A stretch of DNA of 64,000 bases from JADKIH01 sp031417555 (lineage in GTDB: Bacteria; Bacteroidota; Bacteroidia; AKYH767-A; 2013-40CM-41-45). The translations under genes and the position numbers were made by a program. The stretch lies in assembly GCA_031417555.1 (NCBI GenBank), contig JANOVV010000029.1, forward strand, positions 1 through 64,000, written 5' to 3'. Below are positions 51,401 through 60,700 of this stretch, piece by piece; the stretch's first letter is position 1, and each line of letters begins with the position of its first letter. The notes under the pieces were generated by a model. The model had not been told where the DNA came from and did not search any database. It saw only the letters and a program-made list of their open reading frames with translations.

Positions 51401-53560
51401 ATTAAATTTAAATCGCAATTTCCTTCTGTCAATAATAGGTTAGGTTTAATTGGTTTTAATTTTTCAAACAAAGGTGATCAGGTCAGGTTGATAAATAGCC
51501 AGAATATAACATACCTTTCTTTTTTCTATCAGGATATTGCACCATGGCCGGTACAGGCTAATGGATTAGGATATACCTGTGAGCTATCAGGAAATGTTGC
51601 AAATCCAAACAATGGAAGCAGTTGGTTTGCAGGATGCATTGGTGGATCTCCCGGAAAAGCGTATGGCACTTCATTAACTATTCCTGTTGCTGTTTCCGGT
51701 AGTACAACATTCTGCAGTGGTGGAAGTACAATTTTATCCGCAAGTTATTTTCAAGGCAGTACTTATCAATGGAAAAAGAATAATACAAATATCGGAGGAG
51801 CTACAGATTCTGTTTATAGTGCATCACAAGCAGGTTCTTATTCAGTAAATATTACTAATAACGGCTGCTCAGCATTAACACCATCATCAGATGTCTCGAC
51901 TGTTACACAACAACCGGATCCTGTTACTAATTCTGCAAGTCGCTGCGGTGCCGGGGACTTAACATTATCAGCGACGTCATCTGATTCAGTTTTTTGGTAT
52001 GATAGTTCTACAAACGGAAATCTTATTGGAGCAGGAGATGTTTTTCATATACCTTACATTACACAATCAACTACATTTTATGCAAGAACAGGAAAAAATT
52101 GTCCTAGTAATTCTGTAGCAACTCTTGCAGAAATAAAACCACCTGCAGCATCGCCGGTTTCGAACGATACATTAAGATGTGGACCCGGAATTGTAACATT
52201 AAATGCAACAGATACTGCAGAGATAAGATGGTATAATGCATCTGTTGGCGGTGGTCTGTTGGCAACAGGATCCTCATTTACAACAAACGTTCTTGAAAAC
52301 GATACTTCTTATTTTATTGAGGCCGGAAGTGTTTGTCCGAGTTCCAGAATTGAAGTTCGTGTTATGATAAGCAGAACGCCTGAACCAGTTGTCTCTGATG
52401 CTTCACGATGCGGAAACGGAACACTAACGTTCACAGCTAATTCTTCAGCGCCGGTTTACTGGTACAAACATCAATCAGGAGGTATTTCATTGGGTTCCGG
52501 ATTTTCATTTACAACACCATTCCTTACTGAAGCCGATACTTTTTATGCAGAAGCAAATAATGGTTGTCCAAGTGCCCGTGTAAGAGTTATGGCAATTGTA
52601 AATTCAATACCTCCTGATCCGATTGCTGTCAATGATACAATCTGCGGATCTGGTTCAGTAACACTAATTGCTGATGCAACTGAACAGGTTAATTGGTATG
52701 ATGCGCCTTCGGGAGGGAATTTACTTTTTACAGGATCTAATTTTACCACACCGATTCTAACAAATACACAAACATATTATGCTTCTACCGGATATGAATG
52801 TATGAGCAATAGAGTTTCTGTACAAGCTATCGTTCATTCAATACCGCCATCACCTATAGTTTCAGATGTATCAAGATGCGGTCCAGGAACATTAATATTA
52901 TCCGCTTCTTCTTCCTTGCCGATTAACTGGTACGATTCTGCTTCTGGAGGATTACCGATTGCATCAGGATCTTCCTTTACTACACCGTTTATTTCAAACA
53001 ATGTTACATATTATGTCGCTGCAACAGATGAATGTGAAAGTTTACGTTCAGCAGTGAATGCAAATATTGTAGCTCCTCCTATAGTTGATATTGGTCCGGA
53101 TACTATTGTAATTCCTGCCGGACAATCAATAACTTTAGATGCAGGTACAGGATTTTCTTCATACTATTGGTCGACTAATCAAACATCGCCTCAGATTCGT
53201 GTTACAACTTCTGGTGTTTATTCTGTGGTAGTTACTAATGGTATTGGTTGTACTGCGTCTGATGAAATATATGTTGATATTATAACATCCATAAAATCAA
53301 TAAATGGAAATGCAATTATTAAATTGTATCCTAATCCTGCCAAGGAAAAAATAATTTTAGAAATATCTGATTTGCCTTCTAAAACTATAATGATAAAATT
53401 ATATTCTATAGATGGGAAAATGGTAAAAAGAGAAATATTGAGTTCTTCTAATGGCCAATTCAAGAAAACAATATTATTATCAGGAATAACTTCCGGACTT
53501 TATTTTCTGGAGGTGGAAAGCGATAATTATTCTACGAAATTGAAGGTTGTTGTTGAATAA
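48413..53560 (+). CDS. giant CotH-kinase/lamin-tail surface protein with T9SS sorting domain
   Basis: The 1,715-residue exported protein has, in order: signal peptide (1-23); lamin-tail domain (about 24-105, INEICPTN...DDWIELHN); a jelly-roll-like region (165-255); a chitobiase/hexosaminidase C-terminal-like domain (372-440); a CotH kinase-like domain (about 442-835, with KPQKSFEIKLKD near 521 and LLYDLDYGLG near 717); an InlB-type repeat (842-922); a second lamin-tail domain (928-1070); an Ig-like domain; five repeats of about 78 residues with RCGxG and WYD/WYN landmarks (1167-1555); a last Ig-like domain; and a T9SS type A domain (1635-1715, LYPNPAKEK). CotH proteins phosphorylate proteins, so an extracellular kinase is possible. 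Confidence 0.9.
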   Translation: MSSKKLVLTLILYIFSFFNLSAQIVINEICPTNVSIIANSDGQFDDWIELHNAGSSMVNLNGFSLTDDSTKPAQFTFPNYNLGAGDKVVVFASDKTNKILVDHWEMPVNAGTIWRYAAGSAAIDSNWRNLNFNETVWTADHGGIGFGDGDDNVIIPVGPSVMLRKTFNIPDTSQILKAVLLMDYDDGFVAYLNGVEIARANIGTAGFRPLWNSLAGYSHEALSYRGFPLDSFNISPSVFKSALKPGTNVLAIEVHNTPANSDDLTAIPYLFFGMRSPGLTFIPIPPWFQVPAKEYFSAKFKLNRFGEKIFLNNSVGVTIDSKTYPSMENNNSFCRIPDGSSNWCFVESPTPQTTNNASTCFNGYAFPPVFSRDGGYYNSTQTISISTTTQGGVIHYTNNGNTPTINSPVYTSPIVISSTKSIRAKVFANGKLPSNLITNTYFINGFTHLSTFSITTDSLNLWDYNTGIYVLGPGASATSPYKGANYWQNWEKPASIEYYDKNKNLVVKVDADIKIYGNYSRAKPQKSFEIKLKDSYGTGSFVYSIYPDKSYVDDVSNIILRNSGTDWNKVHFRDAMMERIMKKTNSGYLAAEPTIVYLNGEYWGVYCINENHDQHWMKNNFGLGKSEIDYLKESGSNIDVGEGSDSSFWALYNYATTEDPSTQNYYDQINTSLDLKNYADYFAAETFYNNGDWIGDWTNNIKIWRPNSPGAKWRYLLYDLDYGLGLYGTQDDNRLSMAINPIAFSHSSEMFDAILKNPTFKRNFINRYADLMNTVFLPSNINSVMHSLKDTMSFDMPAHFAKWGSNTTNWDNEISAMMGFANARPDIMKNFIKSEFSLDGIVTLTFQTSPAGSGRIEISTIIPTSYPWTGDYFNGNPVTLTAIPNPGFTFDHWRSNKTINRDNPNQTVTYNFTKTESIKAFFTGSAVAPKICVSELNYNSNSSYNAGDWIELHNYGTTSVDISGWRLSDGSDNHNFVFPTGTVLPINGYLVLVEDSIKFKSQFPSVNNRLGLIGFNFSNKGDQVRLINSQNITYLSFFYQDIAPWPVQANGLGYTCELSGNVANPNNGSSWFAGCIGGSPGKAYGTSLTIPVAVSGSTTFCSGGSTILSASYFQGSTYQWKKNNTNIGGATDSVYSASQAGSYSVNITNNGCSALTPSSDVSTVTQQPDPVTNSASRCGAGDLTLSATSSDSVFWYDSSTNGNLIGAGDVFHIPYITQSTTFYARTGKNCPSNSVATLAEIKPPAASPVSNDTLRCGPGIVTLNATDTAEIRWYNASVGGGLLATGSSFTTNVLENDTSYFIEAGSVCPSSRIEVRVMISRTPEPVVSDASRCGNGTLTFTANSSAPVYWYKHQSGGISLGSGFSFTTPFLTEADTFYAEANNGCPSARVRVMAIVNSIPPDPIAVNDTICGSGSVTLIADATEQVNWYDAPSGGNLLFTGSNFTTPILTNTQTYYASTGYECMSNRVSVQAIVHSIPPSPIVSDVSRCGPGTLILSASSSLPINWYDSASGGLPIASGSSFTTPFISNNVTYYVAATDECESLRSAVNANIVAPPIVDIGPDTIVIPAGQSITLDAGTGFSSYYWSTNQTSPQIRVTTSGVYSVVVTNGIGCTASDEIYVDIITSIKSINGNAIIKLYPNPAKEKIILEISDLPSKTIMIKLYSIDGKMVKREILSSSNGQFKKTILLSGITSGLYFLEVESDNYSTKLKVVVE

Positions 53561-53707
53561 ACATGAAAAAACAATCTTTAATGGGTCTTAAATAATGGGG
53601 TATTAAAAAGGTTAAACAAATCTTTTTTGATGCAAATCACAAACTAAAAGCTTCACATAACAACTGAAATCATAGTATAATTTGCACCATTATTATTATA
53701 TTTGTAA

Positions 53708-56700
53708 ATGGTGATTAAATTGAAGTATATATCGATATTTATTTGTTTTTCATTAATCCAAATGCTTATAAATCAGGCTTTTGGATTTATTCCCACACCC
53801 GATAAAGTTGTCGTCGTTGTTTTAGAAAATCACGCCTATCATCAAATTTATGGTTCTCCTGCTGCTCCCTATTTAAATAGCCTGATAAATGGAAACCGGA
53901 CGGCACTTTTCACTAATTCATACGGTGTATTTCATCCAAGCCAGCCAAATATGCTCAGGCTTTATTCAGGGTCGAATCAGGGAACTACGAATGGTAACCT
54001 GCCTCTTAATGCCCCTTTCAACACACCCAATCTTGGAGCATTATTAATCAATGCTTCTAAAACATTTATTGGTTATTCTGAAGGACTTCCATATCCAGGT
54101 TATCTTGGCGAGTTTTTCGGAGGCTATGCAAGAAAACACAGTCCTTGGGTAAATTGGCATGGAAGTACAACTTATGCAATTCCTGATTCATTGAGTCAGC
54201 CTTTTACTTCTTTCCCTTCAGATTATAGCTTACTTCCTGATGTATCATTTGTAATCCCAACTCAGGATAATGATATGCACAATGGATCTGATCCGGCAAG
54301 AATTACCAGAGGTGATAATTGGATCCTAAATAATTTGGGTGGATATATTGAATGGGCGAAAACGAATAATAGTTTATTGATACTAACTTTTGATGAAGAC
54401 GATAATTTTTCAGGTAATCATATTTTTACATTAATTGTTGGTGAGCCTGTTCTTCCCGGGAATTATTCAAGCCGTATTGATCACTATAATGTTTTACGTA
54501 CGATTGAAGACATGTTTTCTTTGCCTTATGCAGGAGCATCAGCGTCAGCAACGCCAATTGATTACTGTTGGGATGATTGTTCCAATTCCGCTAAAATAAA
54601 TCCTTCAGGGCCAATATATTTTTGCAATGGTGACTCGGCGGTGCTAACAGCATCAAGCGGACTTTCATATGCATGGTCAAACGGAGCAACCACTCCTTCA
54701 ATCACGGTTTCTTCAACAGGGAATTATAGAGTAACTGTTTCAAACGGATCGGGATGTACTTCTACCTCTTCCTATGTTGAAGTAATTGAAAGTGATTTTA
54801 CTTCAGCAGGAACCTATTTTACAGAGACAATGGATACGGTTTTGTCTAACACTTCTATAGCAACTTATGAATTAAATAATGGTTTTGACAATGATAATTT
54901 TACAATGTCGGGAACCGCTGATGTAAGAGCAACTGTTCAATCAGCAGGCTATGTTGGTGCTTCCGGTGGAGCAAATGTTTTCTTTACAAATACAGCAGGA
55001 AGAAATTTTATTATTTCGAATATAAATACCAGCGCTTATAATGATCTTCAATTGTCATTCGGAATTTATAAGGCCGGTATTAATTCCACAGGATCAGATT
55101 TTATTGTACAGGTTAGCAGCGATGGAATTAATTATACCGCTCTGAATTTTGATCCACTGCCTGCAGGTTCAGGTACGGCTCATTGGTATTTAAGAACGGC
55201 AACAGGTTTAATTCCCGCAGTAGCGAATCTTAGCATTCAATTTATTCAAACCGGCACAGCAACCCAATACAGATTGGATGATGTGGCTTTAAGATTTTCA
55301 ACCGGTGCCTCATATTCTATTACTGTTACTCCAGATGGACCTACTACTTTTTGTCAAGGCGACTCTGTTGGATTAAATGCTACTTCTATCAATACATATC
55401 TTTGGTCCACCGGACAAACAACTCAGAATATAAAAGTTGGGTCGTCGGGAGATTATTTTGTGTTAGGTACATTAATCAGCGGTTGTCAAATTGCTTCTAA
55501 TTCTATTTCTGTAAATGTTTTACAAAAAAAATCACCTGCGGTAAGTATCAGCTCTAATTTAGGAAGTTCTATTTGTGCAGGGGATAATGCAATTTTTTCT
55601 GCAATTCCATCTAATGGAGGATTGTCTCCGTCTTATCAATGGAAGAAAAATGGTAATAACGTCGGTAGTAACAGCAACTCCTATTCGAATAATTCTTTAT
55701 CAAACAACGATGTATTAACTTGTGTAATGACAACAAGTGAAACGTGTGTTTTGGCTACAAAGGATACGAGCAACAGCATTACAATGACCTTAAATCAAAA
55801 TGGGGCAGCGAGTGTAAGTGTTACTAATGATTTTGCAGACACTCTTTGTGCCGGAGACATTGTTACATTTTATGCCGTTCCACAGTTCGGAGGTTCTTCG
55901 CCTTCCTATCAGTGGAAAAAAAACGGAACCAATGTTGGAACAAACAGCGATACATATACTGCTGGTTCTTTAAATAATGGTGATATAGTAAAATGTTTAA
56001 TGACCACCAGTGCAACTTGTGCCACACCAATAACATCAACAAGCAACAGTATGACAATGATAGTATTTCCGAATGTTGCTCCTCAGGTTACTATCAATTC
56101 AGATCCTAATGACACAATATGTTTAGGATCCAATGTGAATTTTTCAGCAATTCCTGTAAATGGTGGACCGGCACCCATCTATCAATGGAAGAAAAACGGA
56201 ATTTTTGTTGGTACAAATTCAAGTAATTATTCAAACAGTTCACTTATCACCAATGATCTTATTGAATGTTTAATGACAAGCAGTGCAGGATGTTCTTTAC
56301 CGGAATCCGTTTCCAGTAATGGCATTTCAATGACTGTAAATAATAATGTTGTTCCTTCAATTAGTATCTCTTCCAATATTGGAACAATTATATGTTCGGG
56401 AGCAAATGTTGTATTTACCGCTATTGCTGTAAATGGTGGCAATGCACCAATTTACCAATGGAAAAAAAATGGTTTAAATGTTGGAAATAACAGCAATATA
56501 GTTTCAATTAATACACTGAGTAATACAGATGAAATAACATGTACTTTAACAAGTAATACAATTTGTCCTTCACCGGCATCGGTAATCAGTAACAGTTTAA
56601 TTATAACTGTAAATAGTTATGTTACTCCTTCTATTATTATTTCAGCAAATACCGGCAACACATTTTGTGAAGGGGTGAATGTAACATTCACTGCGACTCC

Positions 56701-57682
56701 GGTCAACGGTGGAAATTCACCCTCTTACCAATGGAAGAAGAATGGTGTTAACGTAGGGATAAACAGTAATACGTATTCTGATAATGCTCTTGCGGAAAAT
56801 GATATAATACTTTGTATGATGACGAGTAATGCATCTTGTATTAATGGTAATCCGGCGACCTCAAATACTAAAAACATTACAATAACAAGAGTTCCTACCA
56901 TTCAAAATTTCAGTCCCGCAACGGCTTCAAGTGGTGTCGGCGTTACCATAAACGGTACGAATTTTACAGGAATATCTTCTGTTAAATTTAATGGAATTAA
57001 TTCTTCTTTTGTAGTTAACAATAGCACTAAAATTACTGCATACGTCCCTACAGGTGCTACAACAGGGAATATTACTGTTACTAATAATTGCGGAATTGCT
57101 GTTAGTGGTACACCAATTACAATAAATTCAACAGCGGTTATTTTAAATTTAAAAATTTTTATTGAAGGATATTATAAAGGCAGCGGACTAATGACAGAGG
57201 TTGTAAGTCCCGGCATTTGTGATACCGTTACTGTTGATTTGTGTGAAAATGTTTTTCCATTTAATGTATTATATACAAGTAGAAGTATAGTGAATGCTTC
57301 CGGTGATGGTGCTTTCAATTTCCCTTTATCAGCAGATGGCAGCTCTTTTTATATAACTGTAAATAATCATAACACTCTAAAGACATGGAGCTCGAATTCT
57401 CTATTGTTTAGTATGAATACAAATTACGATTTTACAAACGCCGCTTCAAAAGCATTCGGTAATAATCAAAAGAATCTCGGAGATGGAAGATTTGCATTAT
57501 TCAGTGGTGACGTTAATCAGGACAGTCAAATAAACATTACCGATTTTGAAGACTTAAAAAATGCAATCCAGTTATTTCCCTTTGGTTATTTAATAAAAGA
57601 TCTAACCGGAGATTATTTGATTGAATCTGCTGATTTTAGTTTATTGGAAAATAATATCGGCAGAATAATAATGCGACCATGA
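53708..57682 (+). CDS. secreted phosphoesterase (acid-phosphatase-like) with Ig repeats and dockerin-like C-terminus
   Basis: The 1,324-residue product has a signal peptide (1-26) and an N-terminal phosphoesterase domain (about 30-290). Its motifs VVVVLENHAYHQIYG, HPSQPNMLRLYSGS, ILTFDEDD and HIFTLIVG match the PF04185-type acid phosphatase/phospholipase C group. Then come an Ig-like unit, a segment of about 160 residues (370-530) nearly repeated in the next gene, another Ig-like unit, five consecutive 91-residue Ig repeats sharing YQWKKNGxNVGxNS (612-1065), an IPT/TIG domain (1062-1140) and the dockerin-like terminal module (1143-1324, GDVNQDSQINITDF and DLTGDYLIESADF). A perfect TATATTTG lies just four bases upstream of the ATG, though no TTG box is suitably spaced. 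Confidence 0.88.
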   Translation: MVIKLKYISIFICFSLIQMLINQAFGFIPTPDKVVVVVLENHAYHQIYGSPAAPYLNSLINGNRTALFTNSYGVFHPSQPNMLRLYSGSNQGTTNGNLPLNAPFNTPNLGALLINASKTFIGYSEGLPYPGYLGEFFGGYARKHSPWVNWHGSTTYAIPDSLSQPFTSFPSDYSLLPDVSFVIPTQDNDMHNGSDPARITRGDNWILNNLGGYIEWAKTNNSLLILTFDEDDNFSGNHIFTLIVGEPVLPGNYSSRIDHYNVLRTIEDMFSLPYAGASASATPIDYCWDDCSNSAKINPSGPIYFCNGDSAVLTASSGLSYAWSNGATTPSITVSSTGNYRVTVSNGSGCTSTSSYVEVIESDFTSAGTYFTETMDTVLSNTSIATYELNNGFDNDNFTMSGTADVRATVQSAGYVGASGGANVFFTNTAGRNFIISNINTSAYNDLQLSFGIYKAGINSTGSDFIVQVSSDGINYTALNFDPLPAGSGTAHWYLRTATGLIPAVANLSIQFIQTGTATQYRLDDVALRFSTGASYSITVTPDGPTTFCQGDSVGLNATSINTYLWSTGQTTQNIKVGSSGDYFVLGTLISGCQIASNSISVNVLQKKSPAVSISSNLGSSICAGDNAIFSAIPSNGGLSPSYQWKKNGNNVGSNSNSYSNNSLSNNDVLTCVMTTSETCVLATKDTSNSITMTLNQNGAASVSVTNDFADTLCAGDIVTFYAVPQFGGSSPSYQWKKNGTNVGTNSDTYTAGSLNNGDIVKCLMTTSATCATPITSTSNSMTMIVFPNVAPQVTINSDPNDTICLGSNVNFSAIPVNGGPAPIYQWKKNGIFVGTNSSNYSNSSLITNDLIECLMTSSAGCSLPESVSSNGISMTVNNNVVPSISISSNIGTIICSGANVVFTAIAVNGGNAPIYQWKKNGLNVGNNSNIVSINTLSNTDEITCTLTSNTICPSPASVISNSLIITVNSYVTPSIIISANTGNTFCEGVNVTFTATPVNGGNSPSYQWKKNGVNVGINSNTYSDNALAENDIILCMMTSNASCINGNPATSNTKNITITRVPTIQNFSPATASSGVGVTINGTNFTGISSVKFNGINSSFVVNNSTKITAYVPTGATTGNITVTNNCGIAVSGTPITINSTAVILNLKIFIEGYYKGSGLMTEVVSPGICDTVTVDLCENVFPFNVLYTSRSIVNASGDGAFNFPLSADGSSFYITVNNHNTLKTWSSNSLLFSMNTNYDFTNAASKAFGNNQKNLGDGRFALFSGDVNQDSQINITDFEDLKNAIQLFPFGYLIKDLTGDYLIESADFSLLENNIGRIIMRP

Positions 57683-57781
57683 AATCATTTTATGAAAGTG
57701 GTTTTATAACACAAATAAATATAAGTTAATAATAAAAAGTGCCAATCAAAAGTAACTTTTAGTAGTAACCGTCGACTCTTG

Positions 57782-60700
57782 ATGAATCTCATGAAGAAAA
57801 GCCTTGTATTTATATTACTATTCATTCAATTTTATTTGCCGGTACATTCCCAGGCAATTAAAATTTTATTTGATGCCACTAAAGCAGAATCAGCAGGTAA
57901 TGCCGATTGGGTAGTTGATGCCGATTTACATAATCTTGGGTTTGGTTCAGGTCCGGCTGTGAGTGGTGGTGGTAATGAATCCAATCCACAACAAATACCT
58001 ACACTTTCTCAATCATCAATTACTGCATCAACTTCAGAATCGTATTGGAAAGGTGCATTGTCCTATTGGGGAGTTGATTGTGCAAATCAAAATTATACCG
58101 TTGAAACATTGCCTTACAATGGTCAAATTACCTATGGCAATAGTAATAATGCACAGGATCTTTCTAATTATAAAGTATTTATTGTTTGCGAGCCGAATAT
58201 AATTTTTTCCGCATCGGAGAAAACAGCTATTCTTACTTTCGTTCAGAATGGAGGCGGCTTATTTATGGTCGCAGACCATGATGTGTCAGACAGAAATAAT
58301 GATGGAAAGGATTCACCGCATATTTGGAATGATCTGATGACTGTAAATACGGTACAAGCAAACCCTTTTGGTATGAGTTTCGACTATGCAAATTTTTCTC
58401 AGACATCATCTAATATTCCATCGTTACCAACTGATTCAATTTTACACGGACCTGCAGGAAATGTGACGCAAGTTCAATGGAGTGGAGGAACTTCAATAAC
58501 TCTGAATACCACTCAAAATTCTACTGTAAAGGGTGTCGTTTATAAAACCGGTTCAAGTTTTGGGAATAGCAATGTAATGTGTGCTTATGCTCGTTACGGA
58601 AGTGGTAAAGTTGCATCTATTGGCGATAGTTCTCCTTGCGATGATGGAACCGGCGATACCAATGATAATTTATTCACGGGTTATGCAGGTGATGCGGCAG
58701 GTAATCATCGTAAATTATTAATGAACATCACAATTTGGCTGGCCACATCAACGAATACCGGACCACCAACAGCTAATTTTACAGCCAATCCTTTATCACT
58801 TTGCATCGGTCAATCCACTATTTTTACTAATAATTCTTCGGCAGGAATTACAAGTTACTCATGGAATTTTGGATCAGGAGCAACTCCTGCTACGGCAACA
58901 ACGGCGGGACCGCATACCGTTTCTTATTCGACTTCCGGAAACAAATCAATTTCTCTTTCTGTAACAAGTCCGGGTGGAAGCAATTCTATAACCAAAACAA
59001 ATTACATAGCTGTAGCTTCAAATTGCCAAATTCTTGACGCCGGAGCTATTTCACTCTTAAGTCCTCCATCAGTCCCTTGCCCGATTCAAAACGAACCGCT
59101 TCAAGTCAGAATAAAAAACTATAGCGCAAGCGCATTGGATTTTTCTATTAATCATTTGGATGTTGCTATTCAGATTACTGATCCTTCTGCATTGGTTCAA
59201 TCGATCACAAAAACTATTAGTACCGGTACACTGGCACCATCTTCAACATTAGATGTTACTTTCGATAATACATATGATTTTAATTTAGCCGGAAATTATT
59301 TTTTTAATGCAAATACTGTATTACTAAATGATGCAAATTCTTCTAATAATTTAATGCCAACAGATACTATATCCGTTGGCATGGGTTTCCAATCCGATTT
59401 TACGGTAGTTTCTGAAAGCATGGGAACGGTCAGCGGTACCACAGCTATTTCGAGTCATGAAACAGCAAATGGATTTGATAATGTTAATTTGACTATGTCC
59501 GGGACAGCTGATATCAGAATAACACAAACATCATTAAATAATTATACAGGAGCTTCAGGAGGAGCCAATGTTTTTTTTACAAATACGGCAGGAAGAAATT
59601 TTATTATATCGGGAATAAATACGTCATCATTTAGTAACCTGCAATTATCTTTTGGAATTTATAAAAGTGTATCAACTTCTACCGGTAGCGATTTTCAATT
59701 AGATGTAAGTACAGATGGAAGTACATATACACCGTTAGCAATTCCATCATTGCCATCAGGTACGATTTGGGTATATGATACAGTCAGCGGTAACATTCCT
59801 TCTACTGCTAATTTACGAATACGATTTACACAAAATAGTTCTACGGTTCAATATCGTATTGATGACATATTACTTTTTGATAAAGGAACATTGCCAACTA
59901 TTACAACTCAGGACCCAACGACCTTTTGTCAGGGTGGGTCAGCAATGCTTAGTGCTTCAACTGCCATTTCTTATTTATGGTCTAATGGAATGACTACGCA
60001 AAATATTAATGCAACTGTATCAGGTGATTATTCGGTCACAGAAACTAATGCAAATGGATGCTCTGCAACTTCATCTCTTACATCTATATTAGTTAACCCA
60101 ACTTATAGTAGTATAATTAATGCTTCTATTTGTCCCGGAAGTTCTTATACCTTACCCAATGGTCAAGTGGTAAGTACAGCGGGAAACTATGTTTCATCTT
60201 TCTCAACTATTGATGGTTGTGACAGTATAATAAACACTTCGTTGACAATAATCGTCACAAATGATAACAATGGTTGTACTGCTGATGCCTGTAATACTTC
60301 GACAGGAAATGTAACTCACACGCAAATAAATACGGATGATGGAAATCCTTGTACGACGGATGCTTGCAATTCATCTACAGGAGCCATTACTCACACTCAA
60401 GTAAATACGGATGATGGAAATTTTTGTACAACGGATGCTTGCAATTCTTCTACAGGAGCCATCACTCACACGCAAATAAATACGGATGATGGAAATTTTT
60501 GTACGACAGATGCTTGTAATTCATCTACAGGAGCCATCACTCACACGCAAATAAATACGGATGATGGAAATTTTTGTACAACGGATGCTTGCAATTCTTC
60601 TACAGGAGCCATCACTCACACGCAAATAAATACGGATGATGGAAATTTTTGTACGACAGATGCTTGCAATTCTTCTACAGGAGCCATCACTCACACGCAA

